Of a stretch of 64,000 bases of DNA, positions 50,636-60,182 are shown in pieces. The stretch is from JAVJUV01 sp047314965 (GTDB lineage Bacteria > Pseudomonadota > Alphaproteobacteria > Rhodobacterales > Rhodobacteraceae). Position 1 is the first letter of the stretch. Each line of letters starts with the position of its first letter. The notes below the pieces were generated by a model. That model saw only the letters and a list, made by a program, of their open reading frames with translations, was not told the origin of the DNA and did no database searches. The stretch is taken from assembly GCF_047314965.1 (NCBI RefSeq), contig NZ_JBLBVK010000058.1, positions 1-64,000 on the forward strand, read 5' to 3'. The position numbers and the translations under genes are program-made.

Positions 50636-52783
50636 ATGCAGAAAGATGACTTGGGGCTTCGCGGCCTCCTTGAGACGTTGCGCCGCCAGTATCTCCTGAT
50701 CGCTTTCACGATACTGCTTTGTGTATCTCTCGCCGTCGCTTATCTGGCCGCGGTGACGCCGATCTATTCCTCTTCGGCCCTGATCATGGTTGATCCGTTT
50801 CAGAGGGATCTTCTGGAGACCGATCCGGGCAGTTCGGTTTCTCAGGGCACTGCCAACGCCCGCGTCGAGAGCGAGGTTGAAATCCTGCGATCGGACGCAA
50901 TCGCCTTGACGGTCGTGGATGAACAAGACCTGATCTCGGACCCCGAGTTCGGTCCCCAAGTCGGTTTGCGCGAGAAGATAGAGCGCGCTTTGGGAATCGA
51001 GCGCAGCAGAACCGTCTCGCCGGAGAACTTGGTGCGGAATACGGTATCCAAGCTAAAGAGTGCCACAGAGGTTCGCAGGCGCGGCCTGACCTATCTGATC
51101 GAGGTGTCGGTATCCTCCAAGGATTCCGAGCGTTCGGCAGAATTGACCAATGCGCTCGCCGAAAGTTCGATTGCCGAACAGTTGTCCGCCAAGATCCAAA
51201 GGACGCTGGCGGCCCGCGACGTTCTCCAGGTGCAGATGCGGGAGTCGCAAGCCGCATTGGCGCGCAGCGAAACGGCGCTGGATGATTTCATTCGCGACAA
51301 TTTTCGACGTATCGAGGAACAGACCGGTCGCGGCGATCTGTCCGGCACCCTGGCCATGATCGAACAGGCCGAGGACACCAGGCTTCAGACCGAGATCCAA
51401 CTGCGAGAGTTCCAGCAGGAATTGGAGAACCGAAACTGGGAAAACTTGGTGGCCGGGCTGGAAGACGATGCGCTTCGAGAACTCGCGGATCAGCGAGCCG
51501 GTATCGAAGCGCGACTTGGACGGGTCGTGTCCGGCAGCCAGGCCGAGATTGATCTTCAGGCAGAACTGGCCGCCTTGGACCGCCGTCTCGAGGAACAGGC
51601 AGCCGAGCAGATCGGCAGCCTTCAGGCCCAGCTTGCGACTGTCGGAGCAGAAGAGGAGAGCTATCGCGAGCAATTGCGCGACACTCTGTTCTCCGGACAG
51701 CTTCCCGCGGATATTCTTACCGAGGTCTTCGCGATTCAGCAGAATGCGGCCATCGCACGGACCCAGTACCAGAACCTTGTGGTGCTGCTGAACAACCTCG
51801 AGACCAGTGCCGGCGTTCAGGTCGCCGACAGTCGGATCGTCTCCCCCGCGCTGGTGCCGACATCGCCCTCGTCCCCGAACACTCGACTTGTCATGGTTAT
51901 GGCCCTGTTTTTCGGGGCGGCCCTGGGCGTTTTCTTTGCGTTCCTGCGGGAATTCTTCATCGGCGGGTTTTCATCGACAGAACAGTTGCAGGCCGCCGCG
52001 CAGGCACCTGTCGCGACGGCTATTCCGCTTGTCGGGACCAGGAACCTGAGGTCGCCTTCGGATCTCGTCAGCGCCGAGCCGCTATCCCACTATTCCGAGG
52101 CAATGCGCCGTCTCAGGGCGTCCATCGATCGCTCGCTCCAAACCAAGTCGACTGTCGACCCTACGGAGTTGGTGCGGAGCAAGGTAATCCTTGTTGCCTC
52201 TGCTTCCCCGAAAGAGGGTAAGTCAACGACCGCTTTGAGTCTCGCCCGAACCTATGCGCTGGCTGGCAAGAAGACGCTCCTCTTCGACGCCGATCTTCGG
52301 CGGCCAACACTACATACGCTTGTGGGGACCGAGCCCCAAAAGGGCATTATCGACTACCTGGAGAGCAATGAGAAATATGGAAAGCTGAAGGAGTATTTCT
52401 GGGAGGACAGCGAAAGCGGCCTCACTATGGTCCTCGGCAAATCCAGAAGTGCCGTGCCGACAGACCGTCTGTTGTCCTCGCAGGGATTCGAGCAGACGAT
52501 CTCCACAGCGAAACAGCATTTCGACGTTATCGTAATCGACACGTCGCCGCTCCTGCCAGTTGTAGATTGCCGCTATATTCTGCCTCTGGCCGATGCGGTT
52601 CTGATGCTGGTGCGTTGGAGTTCCACGTCGCAATCGGAACTGCAGGTGGCACTATCGTCGATCCGATCCTCGGCCCCCGACGATGCGCCGCTGTTGCTTG
52701 CGCTTTCCCAAAAGCCGGAGAGCCGGCGGGAGCGCAAAAGGTACTACTATTACGGGTATTCGGCAAAACTTGACCGGGTGTGA
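50636..52783 (+). CDS. Wzz/BY-kinase: polysaccharide chain-length regulator with tyrosine autokinase
   Basis: 715 residues from ATG 50636. A Wzz region with a first helix (LLIAFTILLCVSLAVAYLAAV) leads into long coiled coils (about residues 160-390) and a second helix near 420. The kinase domain begins at about 515: Walker A SASPKEGKSTT, A' LLFDADLRRPT and Walker B VIVIDTSPLLP. The C-terminus has RRERKRYYYYGY, a tyrosine cluster that is autophosphorylated in BY-kinases. It controls exopolysaccharide length and export together with an outer-membrane Wza not seen here. Confidence 0.92.
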   Translation: MQKDDLGLRGLLETLRRQYLLIAFTILLCVSLAVAYLAAVTPIYSSSALIMVDPFQRDLLETDPGSSVSQGTANARVESEVEILRSDAIALTVVDEQDLISDPEFGPQVGLREKIERALGIERSRTVSPENLVRNTVSKLKSATEVRRRGLTYLIEVSVSSKDSERSAELTNALAESSIAEQLSAKIQRTLAARDVLQVQMRESQAALARSETALDDFIRDNFRRIEEQTGRGDLSGTLAMIEQAEDTRLQTEIQLREFQQELENRNWENLVAGLEDDALRELADQRAGIEARLGRVVSGSQAEIDLQAELAALDRRLEEQAAEQIGSLQAQLATVGAEEESYREQLRDTLFSGQLPADILTEVFAIQQNAAIARTQYQNLVVLLNNLETSAGVQVADSRIVSPALVPTSPSSPNTRLVMVMALFFGAALGVFFAFLREFFIGGFSSTEQLQAAAQAPVATAIPLVGTRNLRSPSDLVSAEPLSHYSEAMRRLRASIDRSLQTKSTVDPTELVRSKVILVASASPKEGKSTTALSLARTYALAGKKTLLFDADLRRPTLHTLVGTEPQKGIIDYLESNEKYGKLKEYFWEDSESGLTMVLGKSRSAVPTDRLLSSQGFEQTISTAKQHFDVIVIDTSPLLPVVDCRYILPLADAVLMLVRWSSTSQSELQVALSSIRSSAPDDAPLLLALSQKPESRRERKRYYYYGYSAKLDRV

Positions 52784-52798
52784 CGACACGCCCGGTCA
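52771..52798. terminator. Hairpin across the kinase stop codon
   Basis: Arms TGACCGGG and CCCGGTCA (eight bases) flank a 12-base loop that contains the stop codon of the kinase gene. The next gene ends toward it on the minus strand, so this could serve as a shared terminator. No T-run is present. Confidence 0.45.
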
Positions 52799-52816
52799 GA
52801 TAAGGAAAGCAGTTTA

Positions 52817-53221
52817 TCAGTTGGCGCTGGGCGCTAGGGCGCTGCGCCGCTCGACTTCCACGATCAACCCTTGGATTCGCTGTGCCAATTCCGTGCGACC
52901 GCGATCTTCGAAATGCTTGGCGATCCGGCCTAGCGCAAGCTCATAGGCTGCGCCCAAATGCTTGGCTTTTCGCCAGGCCTTGCCATGCTTCTCAGGCCGC
53001 GGGAACTGATCGGCTAGCTGCGCGGCGAGCAGGCTGAGTTCGATATCCAACTGGTCCCCGCTTAAAGAAGACGATCCGATGAATTCATCGATCTTGAAGA
53101 CGCATTCCTCGGGCGCAACCGTACATTCAAGCAGCAGCGTGTCGGCGGGCGTGTTCGCCTCAGATGTACTGGCTTGCGCTGCGAACGCAGCCAGAATTGA
53201 AATAGATAGAAGCTTTTTCAT
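52817..53221 (-). CDS. Exported small hypothetical protein
   Basis: 134 residues from ATG 53221, with GAGGTGAGC just upstream; the longer open frame to 53248 is not needed. A signal peptide MKKLLSISILAAFAAQAS is followed by a helical protein with LLLECTVAPEECVFKIDEFIG, where two Cys probably form a disulfide. No family recognised. It lies 78 bases after the oxidase-lectin gene on the same strand and may share its transcript. Confidence 0.65.
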   Translation of the reverse strand: MKKLLSISILAAFAAQASTSEANTPADTLLLECTVAPEECVFKIDEFIGSSSLSGDQLDIELSLLAAQLADQFPRPEKHGKAWRKAKHLGAAYELALGRIAKHFEDRGRTELAQRIQGLIVEVERRSALAPSAN

Positions 53222-53299
53222 GCTCACCTCACTTGGTTCAAAGAACATCGAAACCTATGTTACAAAAATACCACAAAATCGCTTGCGATACAATGAACA

Positions 53300-55883
53300 T
53301 CAGGCGACAAGATATCCCGTCAGCGTGACATCCTCGATCGCCTGTTCATTGCTCAGTCCCCCGGTTCCGGCGCCAATCGTAAGGAACGCAAAGTCGTCGG
53401 TAAAGAACGGGCTAGTGTCCACGGTCGTTACCAGGGCGCCGTCCAGGTAGGCCGACATCGTCCGCACGGCCGCATCCCACTCGAGAAGCAGATCGTGCAG
53501 AAGGCCATCTTCCAGGTTGCTCACGGTCACTGAGGCGGAATACTCCGTCGGGCTGTCCGTATCGAAGAACATGAAATGGTCGCCGGCGACATCCGTGCCA
53601 TTCCGATGCGTATCAATTTCCAGGCCGAAGCCGTCTGAGATGCTGCGGACGCCAAGTCCGGCTCCGACCGATCCGAGCGCGGTTGCGCCGTTCGGATCGT
53701 TGTGGAAGGTGAAGGCCATGCCGTCGGCGCCGTTTCCGTTCTTTGTGCCAAGATAGATCGATGCGGAAAGAGCGAAATCCTGGGTGAAATCGATTTGCGA
53801 AGTCAGCCCCGCCGAGCCGCCCTGTTGTTGCGCGTCGGGCGTCAGAACGATCCTCTCTCCAACCAGCGCGGCGGACCCGTTCAGAATGAAATCGTCCATA
53901 AGCGCATAGACCGGCGCCGGATCGGGATCGGGATCGGGACCCGGGTCGGGATCCGGCCCAGGACCGGGATCAGTGGTCTCGTCGAATATCTCGCCTGTCA
54001 TCAGGCGGATGTCCCGAACCAGATGCTGGTTGGACTGACCGCCGGTCGCCGCGGAAACCAGAAGATATGCACCGTACTCTCCGCCAAGGAACGTATTGAC
54101 GATATCTTCCGTCATACTGCCGACCATCTGCCCGTTGATCGAGTAGCTCATCGTCAGGGTGTCGACGTCCCACATGACCTCGACCGCGTGGAACTCGCCG
54201 TCTTCCAGCTGACCCAGCTCCACGGCCGGGTTCAGGCGGAGATAGATATCCGGATCTAGGAAGTTGGTGTGATCGAGGACAGGATCGGGTCCTGTCTGAT
54301 AGGTATCGAACTCGATGGACAGCCCGTTCTGAAGACCGGCAGCCCCATAACCGCCGCCCTGATAGCCCAACGCAAATGTGCCGGCCGGATCATTGTGGAA
54401 GGTAATTGCAATTCCGTCCGCGCCGGATTCCTTCGTTCCCAGATATATGTCGAGCGAGATCATGAAGTCTTGCTCGAAGCTGATCCGATCGTGAGTGGCG
54501 ATGCCGCCAATCTGGCCTAGAGCGTCCGGGGTAAGCTGGAATGACGAGCCATCCGCCAACAGTTGCGTAACGCCCAGAAGTTCGAGCCCGTTCGGCCATT
54601 CGCGGGCAGGGGTGCCGCCGCCCGGGTCGGGGGGCACGCCGATGTCTCCGTTTTCGGTGACACCGTTGAAGGTCAGGTTCCGCAACAGATGTTCGGCAGA
54701 CAGACCGCCGGTCGCAGCCGAAATGGTCATGAATGCGAACTGGCCGTCGAAAAACTCGCTGGCAAGGTCGCTGACCAGCACCGGCTGCGGAATGTCATCG
54801 ACCGAGTAGGTCAACTCCTGGCGCGACGGATCCCAAGCCACCTTCACCATGTGATAGGCGCCGTCTTCGAGCTGTGCCAGGGGGCTGGATGTCGTCAGCG
54901 CCGCACCGGTGGCTGTGTTTAGAACCGTGGTGTGATCCCCGGCGATATCGTTCGCATTGGTGTGCGTGTCGAACTCGATCGTTATCGCATTCTGCAAGCC
55001 GACGATGCCGTATCCGCTTCCTGTTCCGCCAAGGTAGAGACGCCCGGACGGGTCGTTGCTGAAGGTCAGTGCGATCCCATCCGCTCCTGCATCCGAGGCG
55101 CCGAAATACAGCTCGAATGACAGCTCGAAGGCTTGCGAGAAATCGATGCGGGTTCCGGTGGAGATCGAGCCGAAGGACTGCGAAACGTCGGGTGTAAGCC
55201 GGAAGGTTTCCGGTCCGGTCCGTGTCGCGGCCCCGGCAAAGATTGCACCGGCAAGGATCGTTGCTTCCGTTCCGCCGGTGAAATTCACATTCCGTACGGC
55301 CTGAAGGTTGCTCGCGCCGCCAGTTCCTCCGGTCACGCTGAAATAGGCAAAGTCGCCGCCAAGGAAATCGGTTGCGAGATCGCGCTGAAGAACCCCGGCC
55401 AAGACTCCATCGAGAGTGTAGCTGATGGTCTGCGTGCCGGCGTCCCAGGACACGCTGACGCTATGGTAGGCACCGTCTTCCAACTGACCCAGGTCGGTGG
55501 CCGCGTTCAGGCGCAGATATACCTCGGGATCCAGGAAATTTGTATGGTCGCCCTTTGGTTCGCCGCCGTTGCTGAACGTGTCGAATTCGATGGCAAAGCT
55601 GTTCTGTATGCCGCCGGCACCAAATGCGCCACCGCCGCGGCCTAGGGCCTCGAGGCCCGCCGGATCGTTATGGAAGACAAGCGCAAGCCCATCCGCCCCG
55701 CCTTCCTTGTCGCCAAGATATATTTCGAGGCTTAGATCGAAATCTTGTGTGAAGTCGATGCGCTCTCGGGCGGTAACCGCGCCTGCCTGCTGGCGCTCAT
55801 CCTGCGTCAGTTCTACAACTCCGTTGGCCGCGAGAACCGCTGTACCGGCCAGCTCCGCTCCCGTTAAGAACGCCGAACCGTAA
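53300..55883 (-). repeat. Four tandem lectin-like domain repeats
   Basis: Four homologous coding units start near 55880, 55270, 54605 and 53905 on the minus strand. Each runs through ADG(I/L)A(L/F)(T/V)F(H/S)NDP, an FDTxxNxxxxxxDH segment, QLEDGAYH and a WDxxxxTxxYxxDG strand. The third and fourth are joined by a DPGPDPDP linker. The units have diverged, so this is an old duplication. Confidence 0.8.
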
Positions 55884-57301
55884 GCGCCCTCGTCGGTTCC
55901 GATCATGACCGAGATCGCTTCGGACGGAACGTCGTTCTCGTCCAGCACGAAGACCATCCAGGCACCCGGCGTCAGAACGTGGGAATTGTCGGTAGGATTG
56001 ATGACGATCGTCCCGTCGGGAAACACCGTGAATTCCGGTTCGTGGAACCTAGTTTCCATGTTCAGTGAATGTGTGACCGAGCCATGCTTGACCATTGTCA
56101 CGCGTGCGACTGCATCCGGATTGTCGACGACGATCGTGAAGTCTTCAAGCTGAGCCACATCGCGCGGCGCGGACAGGATCTCTATCCGCTCTGCAAGCGC
56201 GCCGGTCTCGTCGTAGAAATAGTCGGGATAGTAAATCTGTCCGTTGGTGTGCGTGTACGGGCCCGGCGAGCCGCCCCCAACAGAGAGCACGCTTCCATCC
56301 GGCAACAGGATTGCCGTTGAATGATAAAGCCGTGCATTTACCTCGTCCTCTCCGGTCGAGGTGATCGTATTGGTTTCACGGTCCCAGATCATTGCCGTGC
56401 GGTTTTCGCCGATTGTCGAGTTGTCCGCCGAACTTCCGCCAGTGATCAGCACGTCGCCGGTAGCAAGAATCGTCATGTCCGCCCAGACGCGGTCGCCGGT
56501 AAAGCCGGCGTTCGAAATGACCGGAACATCGCCCGATACATCCACCAGATAGGCGTAGTCGTCGCTGGAGAGAAATAGGATCAGGTCTTCGCCGACCATC
56601 AGCGCAGGATGCATGTAAGTCGGGTCGAAGCTGAGGCTTGCATAAAACTCAACAGATCCGCCCCCCGTAGGATCCATCATGTACAATTCGTTCAAGCCTT
56701 CGCTCAGTACGATCACGCGCCCGTCCGAAGTGGGCCAGGCTCTCGGATACCACCAGTTGGCCCCGCCGGTAATCGCGTCCGTGCCTGCCCCTGGCAGCTG
56801 CCGCCATCCGGTTTCGGAATTGTAAAGTTCGGGTGTGCGGACGGCAGCCCCGGCCCCGTTGATCCCGCCCATCACGAGAATGTCGCCATTGGCGAGCGTC
56901 ACAGCCGTGCCGTACCAACGCGCGTAGTCCATGTCTTCCGGAGCGGCGGTCAGAGACCGGTCAACAGGATTGTAGATATTGACGTCGGCGACGCCGAAAT
57001 TGGTGTTCCCCAGCGGCCGCGCATCGCCGCCGGATATGAGGATCTCGCCGGTCTCCACGATCAGCGCGGGAACGGAGCAGAAGATGTCGGTGCCGGTGGT
57101 GTTGGGTAGGACGTAATTCGTCCCGGTGCTGTAATCCCAGACGGCGTACATCGTTAGTCCGCCGCTCATCCCCTGGTCGTCGGTTCCGAAGGTAAGAAGT
57201 TCGTGGTCGACCGTCAGAATCGCATGAATTCCAACCAGGGGCCAATCGAACAGCTCGCCCCATTCTCCTCCAAGATCTAGATCATTCTCTGGCGCAGGCA
57301 C
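53300..57301 (-). CDS. Galactose-oxidase/glyoxal-oxidase-like copper radical oxidase with four lectin-like domains
   Basis: 1333 residues. I prefer GTG 57301 because GGAGGG lies eight bases upstream; TTG 57376 in the same frame has no site. Residues 1-400 form a kelch propeller with AA5 marks: Cys in DIFCSVPALI (crosslink), Tyr in RWYGTAVTLANGDILVMGG, and Tyr-His in RLYHSTAILLPDGSVLSVGGG. A DUF1929-like domain follows, with His in NSHVLTPGAWMVFVLD. Four repeats of about 200 residues come next, with DLSLEIYLGDKEGGADGLAL and EFDT-type motifs of legume-lectin-like folds, and a Pro/Asp linker before the last. No signal peptide is visible, so export is unclear. It would oxidise sugar alcohol groups of a bound glycan. 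Confidence 0.85.
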   Translation of the reverse strand: MPAPENDLDLGGEWGELFDWPLVGIHAILTVDHELLTFGTDDQGMSGGLTMYAVWDYSTGTNYVLPNTTGTDIFCSVPALIVETGEILISGGDARPLGNTNFGVADVNIYNPVDRSLTAAPEDMDYARWYGTAVTLANGDILVMGGINGAGAAVRTPELYNSETGWRQLPGAGTDAITGGANWWYPRAWPTSDGRVIVLSEGLNELYMMDPTGGGSVEFYASLSFDPTYMHPALMVGEDLILFLSSDDYAYLVDVSGDVPVISNAGFTGDRVWADMTILATGDVLITGGSSADNSTIGENRTAMIWDRETNTITSTGEDEVNARLYHSTAILLPDGSVLSVGGGSPGPYTHTNGQIYYPDYFYDETGALAERIEILSAPRDVAQLEDFTIVVDNPDAVARVTMVKHGSVTHSLNMETRFHEPEFTVFPDGTIVINPTDNSHVLTPGAWMVFVLDENDVPSEAISVMIGTDEGAYGSAFLTGAELAGTAVLAANGVVELTQDERQQAGAVTARERIDFTQDFDLSLEIYLGDKEGGADGLALVFHNDPAGLEALGRGGGAFGAGGIQNSFAIEFDTFSNGGEPKGDHTNFLDPEVYLRLNAATDLGQLEDGAYHSVSVSWDAGTQTISYTLDGVLAGVLQRDLATDFLGGDFAYFSVTGGTGGASNLQAVRNVNFTGGTEATILAGAIFAGAATRTGPETFRLTPDVSQSFGSISTGTRIDFSQAFELSFELYFGASDAGADGIALTFSNDPSGRLYLGGTGSGYGIVGLQNAITIEFDTHTNANDIAGDHTTVLNTATGAALTTSSPLAQLEDGAYHMVKVAWDPSRQELTYSVDDIPQPVLVSDLASEFFDGQFAFMTISAATGGLSAEHLLRNLTFNGVTENGDIGVPPDPGGGTPAREWPNGLELLGVTQLLADGSSFQLTPDALGQIGGIATHDRISFEQDFMISLDIYLGTKESGADGIAITFHNDPAGTFALGYQGGGYGAAGLQNGLSIEFDTYQTGPDPVLDHTNFLDPDIYLRLNPAVELGQLEDGEFHAVEVMWDVDTLTMSYSINGQMVGSMTEDIVNTFLGGEYGAYLLVSAATGGQSNQHLVRDIRLMTGEIFDETTDPGPGPDPDPGPDPDPDPAPVYALMDDFILNGSAALVGERIVLTPDAQQQGGSAGLTSQIDFTQDFALSASIYLGTKNGNGADGMAFTFHNDPNGATALGSVGAGLGVRSISDGFGLEIDTHRNGTDVAGDHFMFFDTDSPTEYSASVTVSNLEDGLLHDLLLEWDAAVRTMSAYLDGALVTTVDTSPFFTDDFAFLTIGAGTGGLSNEQAIEDVTLTGYLVA

Positions 57302-58019
57302 TGCTACATCCCTCCACTCAAAATTCCGCCTAAGATTACCCCGAAATCTGTCAGCTTCGCCAGACAAATCGGCCAAAAAACTTTGGTCGATTCTTTCTTA
57401 ATGCAAAACAGATAGAGATTTTATATTTTTTGACAGTTTTCTATTTCCTTTTGAGGGTATGCCCTGCCTGCACGAGCGGCGATCCTGTTTTTTCCGTGAA
57501 GAATTCCCGAATCTCCCGCTGCGATGATTCTCCCAACCCTTCATGTTTAGGTGTCTGCTAGGTCTGGTGTGGTTCTTTCCGAATGCTTTATGGTTTCCAA
57601 ATTGGAAACAATATATTCGGATTTTTGAAATAATAAGTTCAAAAATGTGCAAGCTTATTGATGATACTGAACATCAGCTGTGGATAATTTAGATGTTTCA
57701 CGCCCATTATCCACAGTGCTCGAAAAGTAGTTGCCAAAGCGAAAATAGTTTCGTTCTGATGGGGCTACAAAGGGGCGTTTTGTCTGGGTGTCGCGTGATG
57801 TGTGTGAACGTCACAAGGGTGGGATCTTTATCGGCAGTATTTGGAGTTAACAGATGTAGAACAGATTCGTTCTGAGCGGAGTGGACGATAATTTATCGCA
57901 TAATTGCGATTGTTATCCCTTTTGGTTTTCTGCTTCAGAACAAATTCTGAGAAATCTATATCTGTTTGGCTTTTATACGGACAATGCGTTGCATTTGATA
58001 TGTATAGGCTGAGGACTCG
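57302..58019. other. Long AT-rich intergenic region
   Basis: Around 700 bases between the oxidase gene (minus) and the sugar transferase (plus), clearly AT-richer than the surroundings, with T-tracts and no convincing coding frame. It should hold both divergent promoters. It contains an inverted pair of DnaA-box sequences at 57678-57716. TGAGGA before 58020 is the ribosome site of the sugar transferase. Confidence 0.6.
57678..57716. promoter_or_regulatory. Inverted pair of DnaA-box sequences
   Basis: CTGTGGATAAT at 57678-57688 and ATTATCCACAG at 57706-57716 are exact inverted 11-base arms, separated by 17 bases. Each contains the consensus DnaA box TTATCCACA. Two perfect boxes in an AT-rich gap could be a DnaA-controlled regulatory site, a DnaA-titrating site, or part of a replication origin. 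No replication gene lies nearby. Confidence 0.6.
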
Positions 58020-58697
58020 ATGACTGACCAGCGGTTAATAGTTGAAGCGGTGACAAATAGCGTATTTGTCGGAAAACAATATCGTTCGCAATATGTCCGC
58101 TGGGGGAAGCGAACTTTTGATATATTTTTTGTGATAATTACTCTTCCCTTCGTTCTTCCGGTTACTCTTCTTTTATGGGCGCTGGCGCGTATGGCCGGAG
58201 AGTCCGGTTTTTTCGCTCAGGATCGCGTGGGCAAGGACGGGCGGGTGTTCCGCTGCTGGAAGATCAGGTCGATGATCCCGAACTCGCAGGAGGTTCTCGA
58301 CCGGCTCTTGGAGCAAGACCAGGACCTGCGCGAAGAATGGGCTCGCGACCAGAAGCTCGAAAACGATCCCAGAATCACGCGACTTGGCCGCATTTTGCGC
58401 AAATCGAGTCTGGATGAACTGCCGCAGTTTTGGAACGTTTTCAAGGGTGAGATGAGCCTTGTCGGACCTCGACCTGTGCTTCCGGAAGAGCTGGCGCGGT
58501 ACAAGGGATTTAGCGGGTTCTATACCAGCGTGCGTCCGGGCATTACCGGGCTGTGGCAAGTGTCTGGCCGTAACGGCATCAGCTACGACGAGCGCGTGAG
58601 AATAGATGCCCATTACACGCGGACTGTTTCGCTGGCGCAGGATCTCCGCATCATCCTTCTGACTGTTCTCGAGGTTTTTCGGCTGCAGGGGCGTTAA
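58020..58697 (+). CDS. Undecaprenyl-phosphate sugar phosphotransferase (ExoY/WcaJ-type)
   Basis: 225 residues. One N-terminal membrane segment (FDIFFVIITLPFVLPVTLLLWAL) precedes the cytoplasmic domain with FRCWKIRSM, LRKSSLDELPQFWNVFKGEMS and LVGPRPVLPEE, then RPGITGLWQVSGRN. These are the bacterial sugar transferase motifs. It transfers a sugar 1-phosphate to undecaprenyl phosphate and begins repeat-unit synthesis. The first sugar (glucose or galactose) cannot be told. Confidence 0.93.
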   Translation: MTDQRLIVEAVTNSVFVGKQYRSQYVRWGKRTFDIFFVIITLPFVLPVTLLLWALARMAGESGFFAQDRVGKDGRVFRCWKIRSMIPNSQEVLDRLLEQDQDLREEWARDQKLENDPRITRLGRILRKSSLDELPQFWNVFKGEMSLVGPRPVLPEELARYKGFSGFYTSVRPGITGLWQVSGRNGISYDERVRIDAHYTRTVSLAQDLRIILLTVLEVFRLQGR

Positions 58698-58964
58698 CCG
58701 GCCGCCTTTCGGCGAACCTGCTTCTGACTGGTGCACTCATCCGCGCGATTCACGTTCGCAACAACAGTACCTTATAGTTTTTCTTGGACACTCAAGCGAT
58801 TTCCGGTGAAGATGGTTGGACGTATTTGAGGGGGTTGTGTGGGTATATGGGGGATGATGTGTCAAGTGCGCGCGGCAGGGCGATGCGCGCGCGAATCGGT
58901 TATTGGTAATGGCTCTGATCCCTGAAGGATCGCGAGCCTGCTCAGCTTTCACTTCGGAACTCCT

Positions 58965-60182
58965 GTGAGAGGTGAGGCGCTCTTCTCGATCGGCAGCGTT
59001 GGTTATTTGCTGTCACAGGCGGCGATCATCGTGATCGTGGCCAGGTTCGGCGATGTCGGGCTTCTGGGCGCCTACGGTTTCGCCGCCGCGGTTCTGACGC
59101 CGCTCTATTTTTCCGTCCGGCTCGGGGTCGATACCGTGCTTGCCGCGGGACGGTCCTCGGACGATGAGGTCACCCGGCTTGTCAGTACGACAACGGCTGC
59201 AAGCTTGGGACTGGCGGCGGCGCTGATCCTTGCCTGCGTCGTCTGTCTTGTGGTCCTCAAAGAGCAGCGAAGCATCATCGCTATCTTCGTGATCGTTGCC
59301 CTGACCAGGCTGGTCGAGAATATTATCTACTGCCTAAATGGATACAGGATCGGAAATCATGCACATCGGCGGGCGGCGGTGACTCTGATCGCCGTTTCAG
59401 TGTTCGCTCCGCTCGCTTTGGCAGTCGGCTATTTGGCCACCGGCTCGCCGATCCTTGCGATCGCTATGATCCCGGCTGCAAATCTCGCCGGCTTTGCCTT
59501 TTTCGGTCTTTCCGAATACCGTTCGCTCAAGCCGGCCCTGTTCGATAGGCGAAACTTTGCGAAACTGGTCGAACTCATGCCGCTCGGCGCCAGCAGCGCT
59601 CTCTCCCAGGTACAGAACGCTGCCCCTCGGGTTTTCGGAGGAGCTTTTCTCGGGATGGATATTCTTGGGGCACTGATGCCAGCGTTCCAGATCTTCACCC
59701 TGGTCGTCGCTACGGTGAATGCGGCGATACAGTCCTTGCTGCCGAGGATTGCGTCGCGCACGCATGTCGACGCCGCATCGGCCGTGCGAACGATTCTGAC
59801 ATATGCGGGAATTCTCGGTCTCGCGCTTTGTCTTGTGTCCGTCCCAGCAGGCTTCCTGCTGGGACCCGCCATCATCTCGCTTGTTTTCGGCAGCCAGTAT
59901 GAAATCGCCGCCTTGGCGATTGGCTGGTTTGCGGTCGCCTGGACGCTTCGCGTCATGGCCATCTTTCTGAACAATATCGCGATCATTCGCCGCGATTATG
60001 GCGCTCTGGTCAGGCAGAATTTCTACACCGCCACGATTGCCGTCATGATCTTTCCCGCGTTGATCGCGCTGTTCGGAACGGACGGCATTGTGGCCGGAAT
60101 GATCGCCACCTCTGCCTTCCTTCTGGCCCGGTTGACATGGCATTTCACAAAATCCGCGCGCATGGCCGCACACTATGGTTGA
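58965..60182 (+). CDS. Polysaccharide flippase-like membrane protein (Wzx/MATE type)
   Basis: 405 residues from GTG 58965, with about ten to twelve helices (SVGYLLSQAAIIVIVARFG, LALCLVSVPAGFLLGPAIISLVFG and others). Layout and context fit the polysaccharide transporter superfamily that flips lipid-linked repeat units to the periplasm. The gap of about 270 bases before it has a G-rich stretch but no clear gene. It overlaps the next glycosyltransferase by eight bases. Confidence 0.78.
   Translation: MRGEALFSIGSVGYLLSQAAIIVIVARFGDVGLLGAYGFAAAVLTPLYFSVRLGVDTVLAAGRSSDDEVTRLVSTTTAASLGLAAALILACVVCLVVLKEQRSIIAIFVIVALTRLVENIIYCLNGYRIGNHAHRRAAVTLIAVSVFAPLALAVGYLATGSPILAIAMIPAANLAGFAFFGLSEYRSLKPALFDRRNFAKLVELMPLGASSALSQVQNAAPRVFGGAFLGMDILGALMPAFQIFTLVVATVNAAIQSLLPRIASRTHVDAASAVRTILTYAGILGLALCLVSVPAGFLLGPAIISLVFGSQYEIAALAIGWFAVAWTLRVMAIFLNNIAIIRRDYGALVRQNFYTATIAVMIFPALIALFGTDGIVAGMIATSAFLLARLTWHFTKSARMAAHYG

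Noticed and set aside
57398..57652. 84-codon minus-strand frame in the AT-rich gap
   Set aside because: No ribosome site and low-complexity composition.
57302..58019. Full replication origin
   Set aside because: Two DnaA boxes alone are not enough; no rep, parAB, hemE or dnaA-type gene is next to them. Kept only as a paired-box finding.
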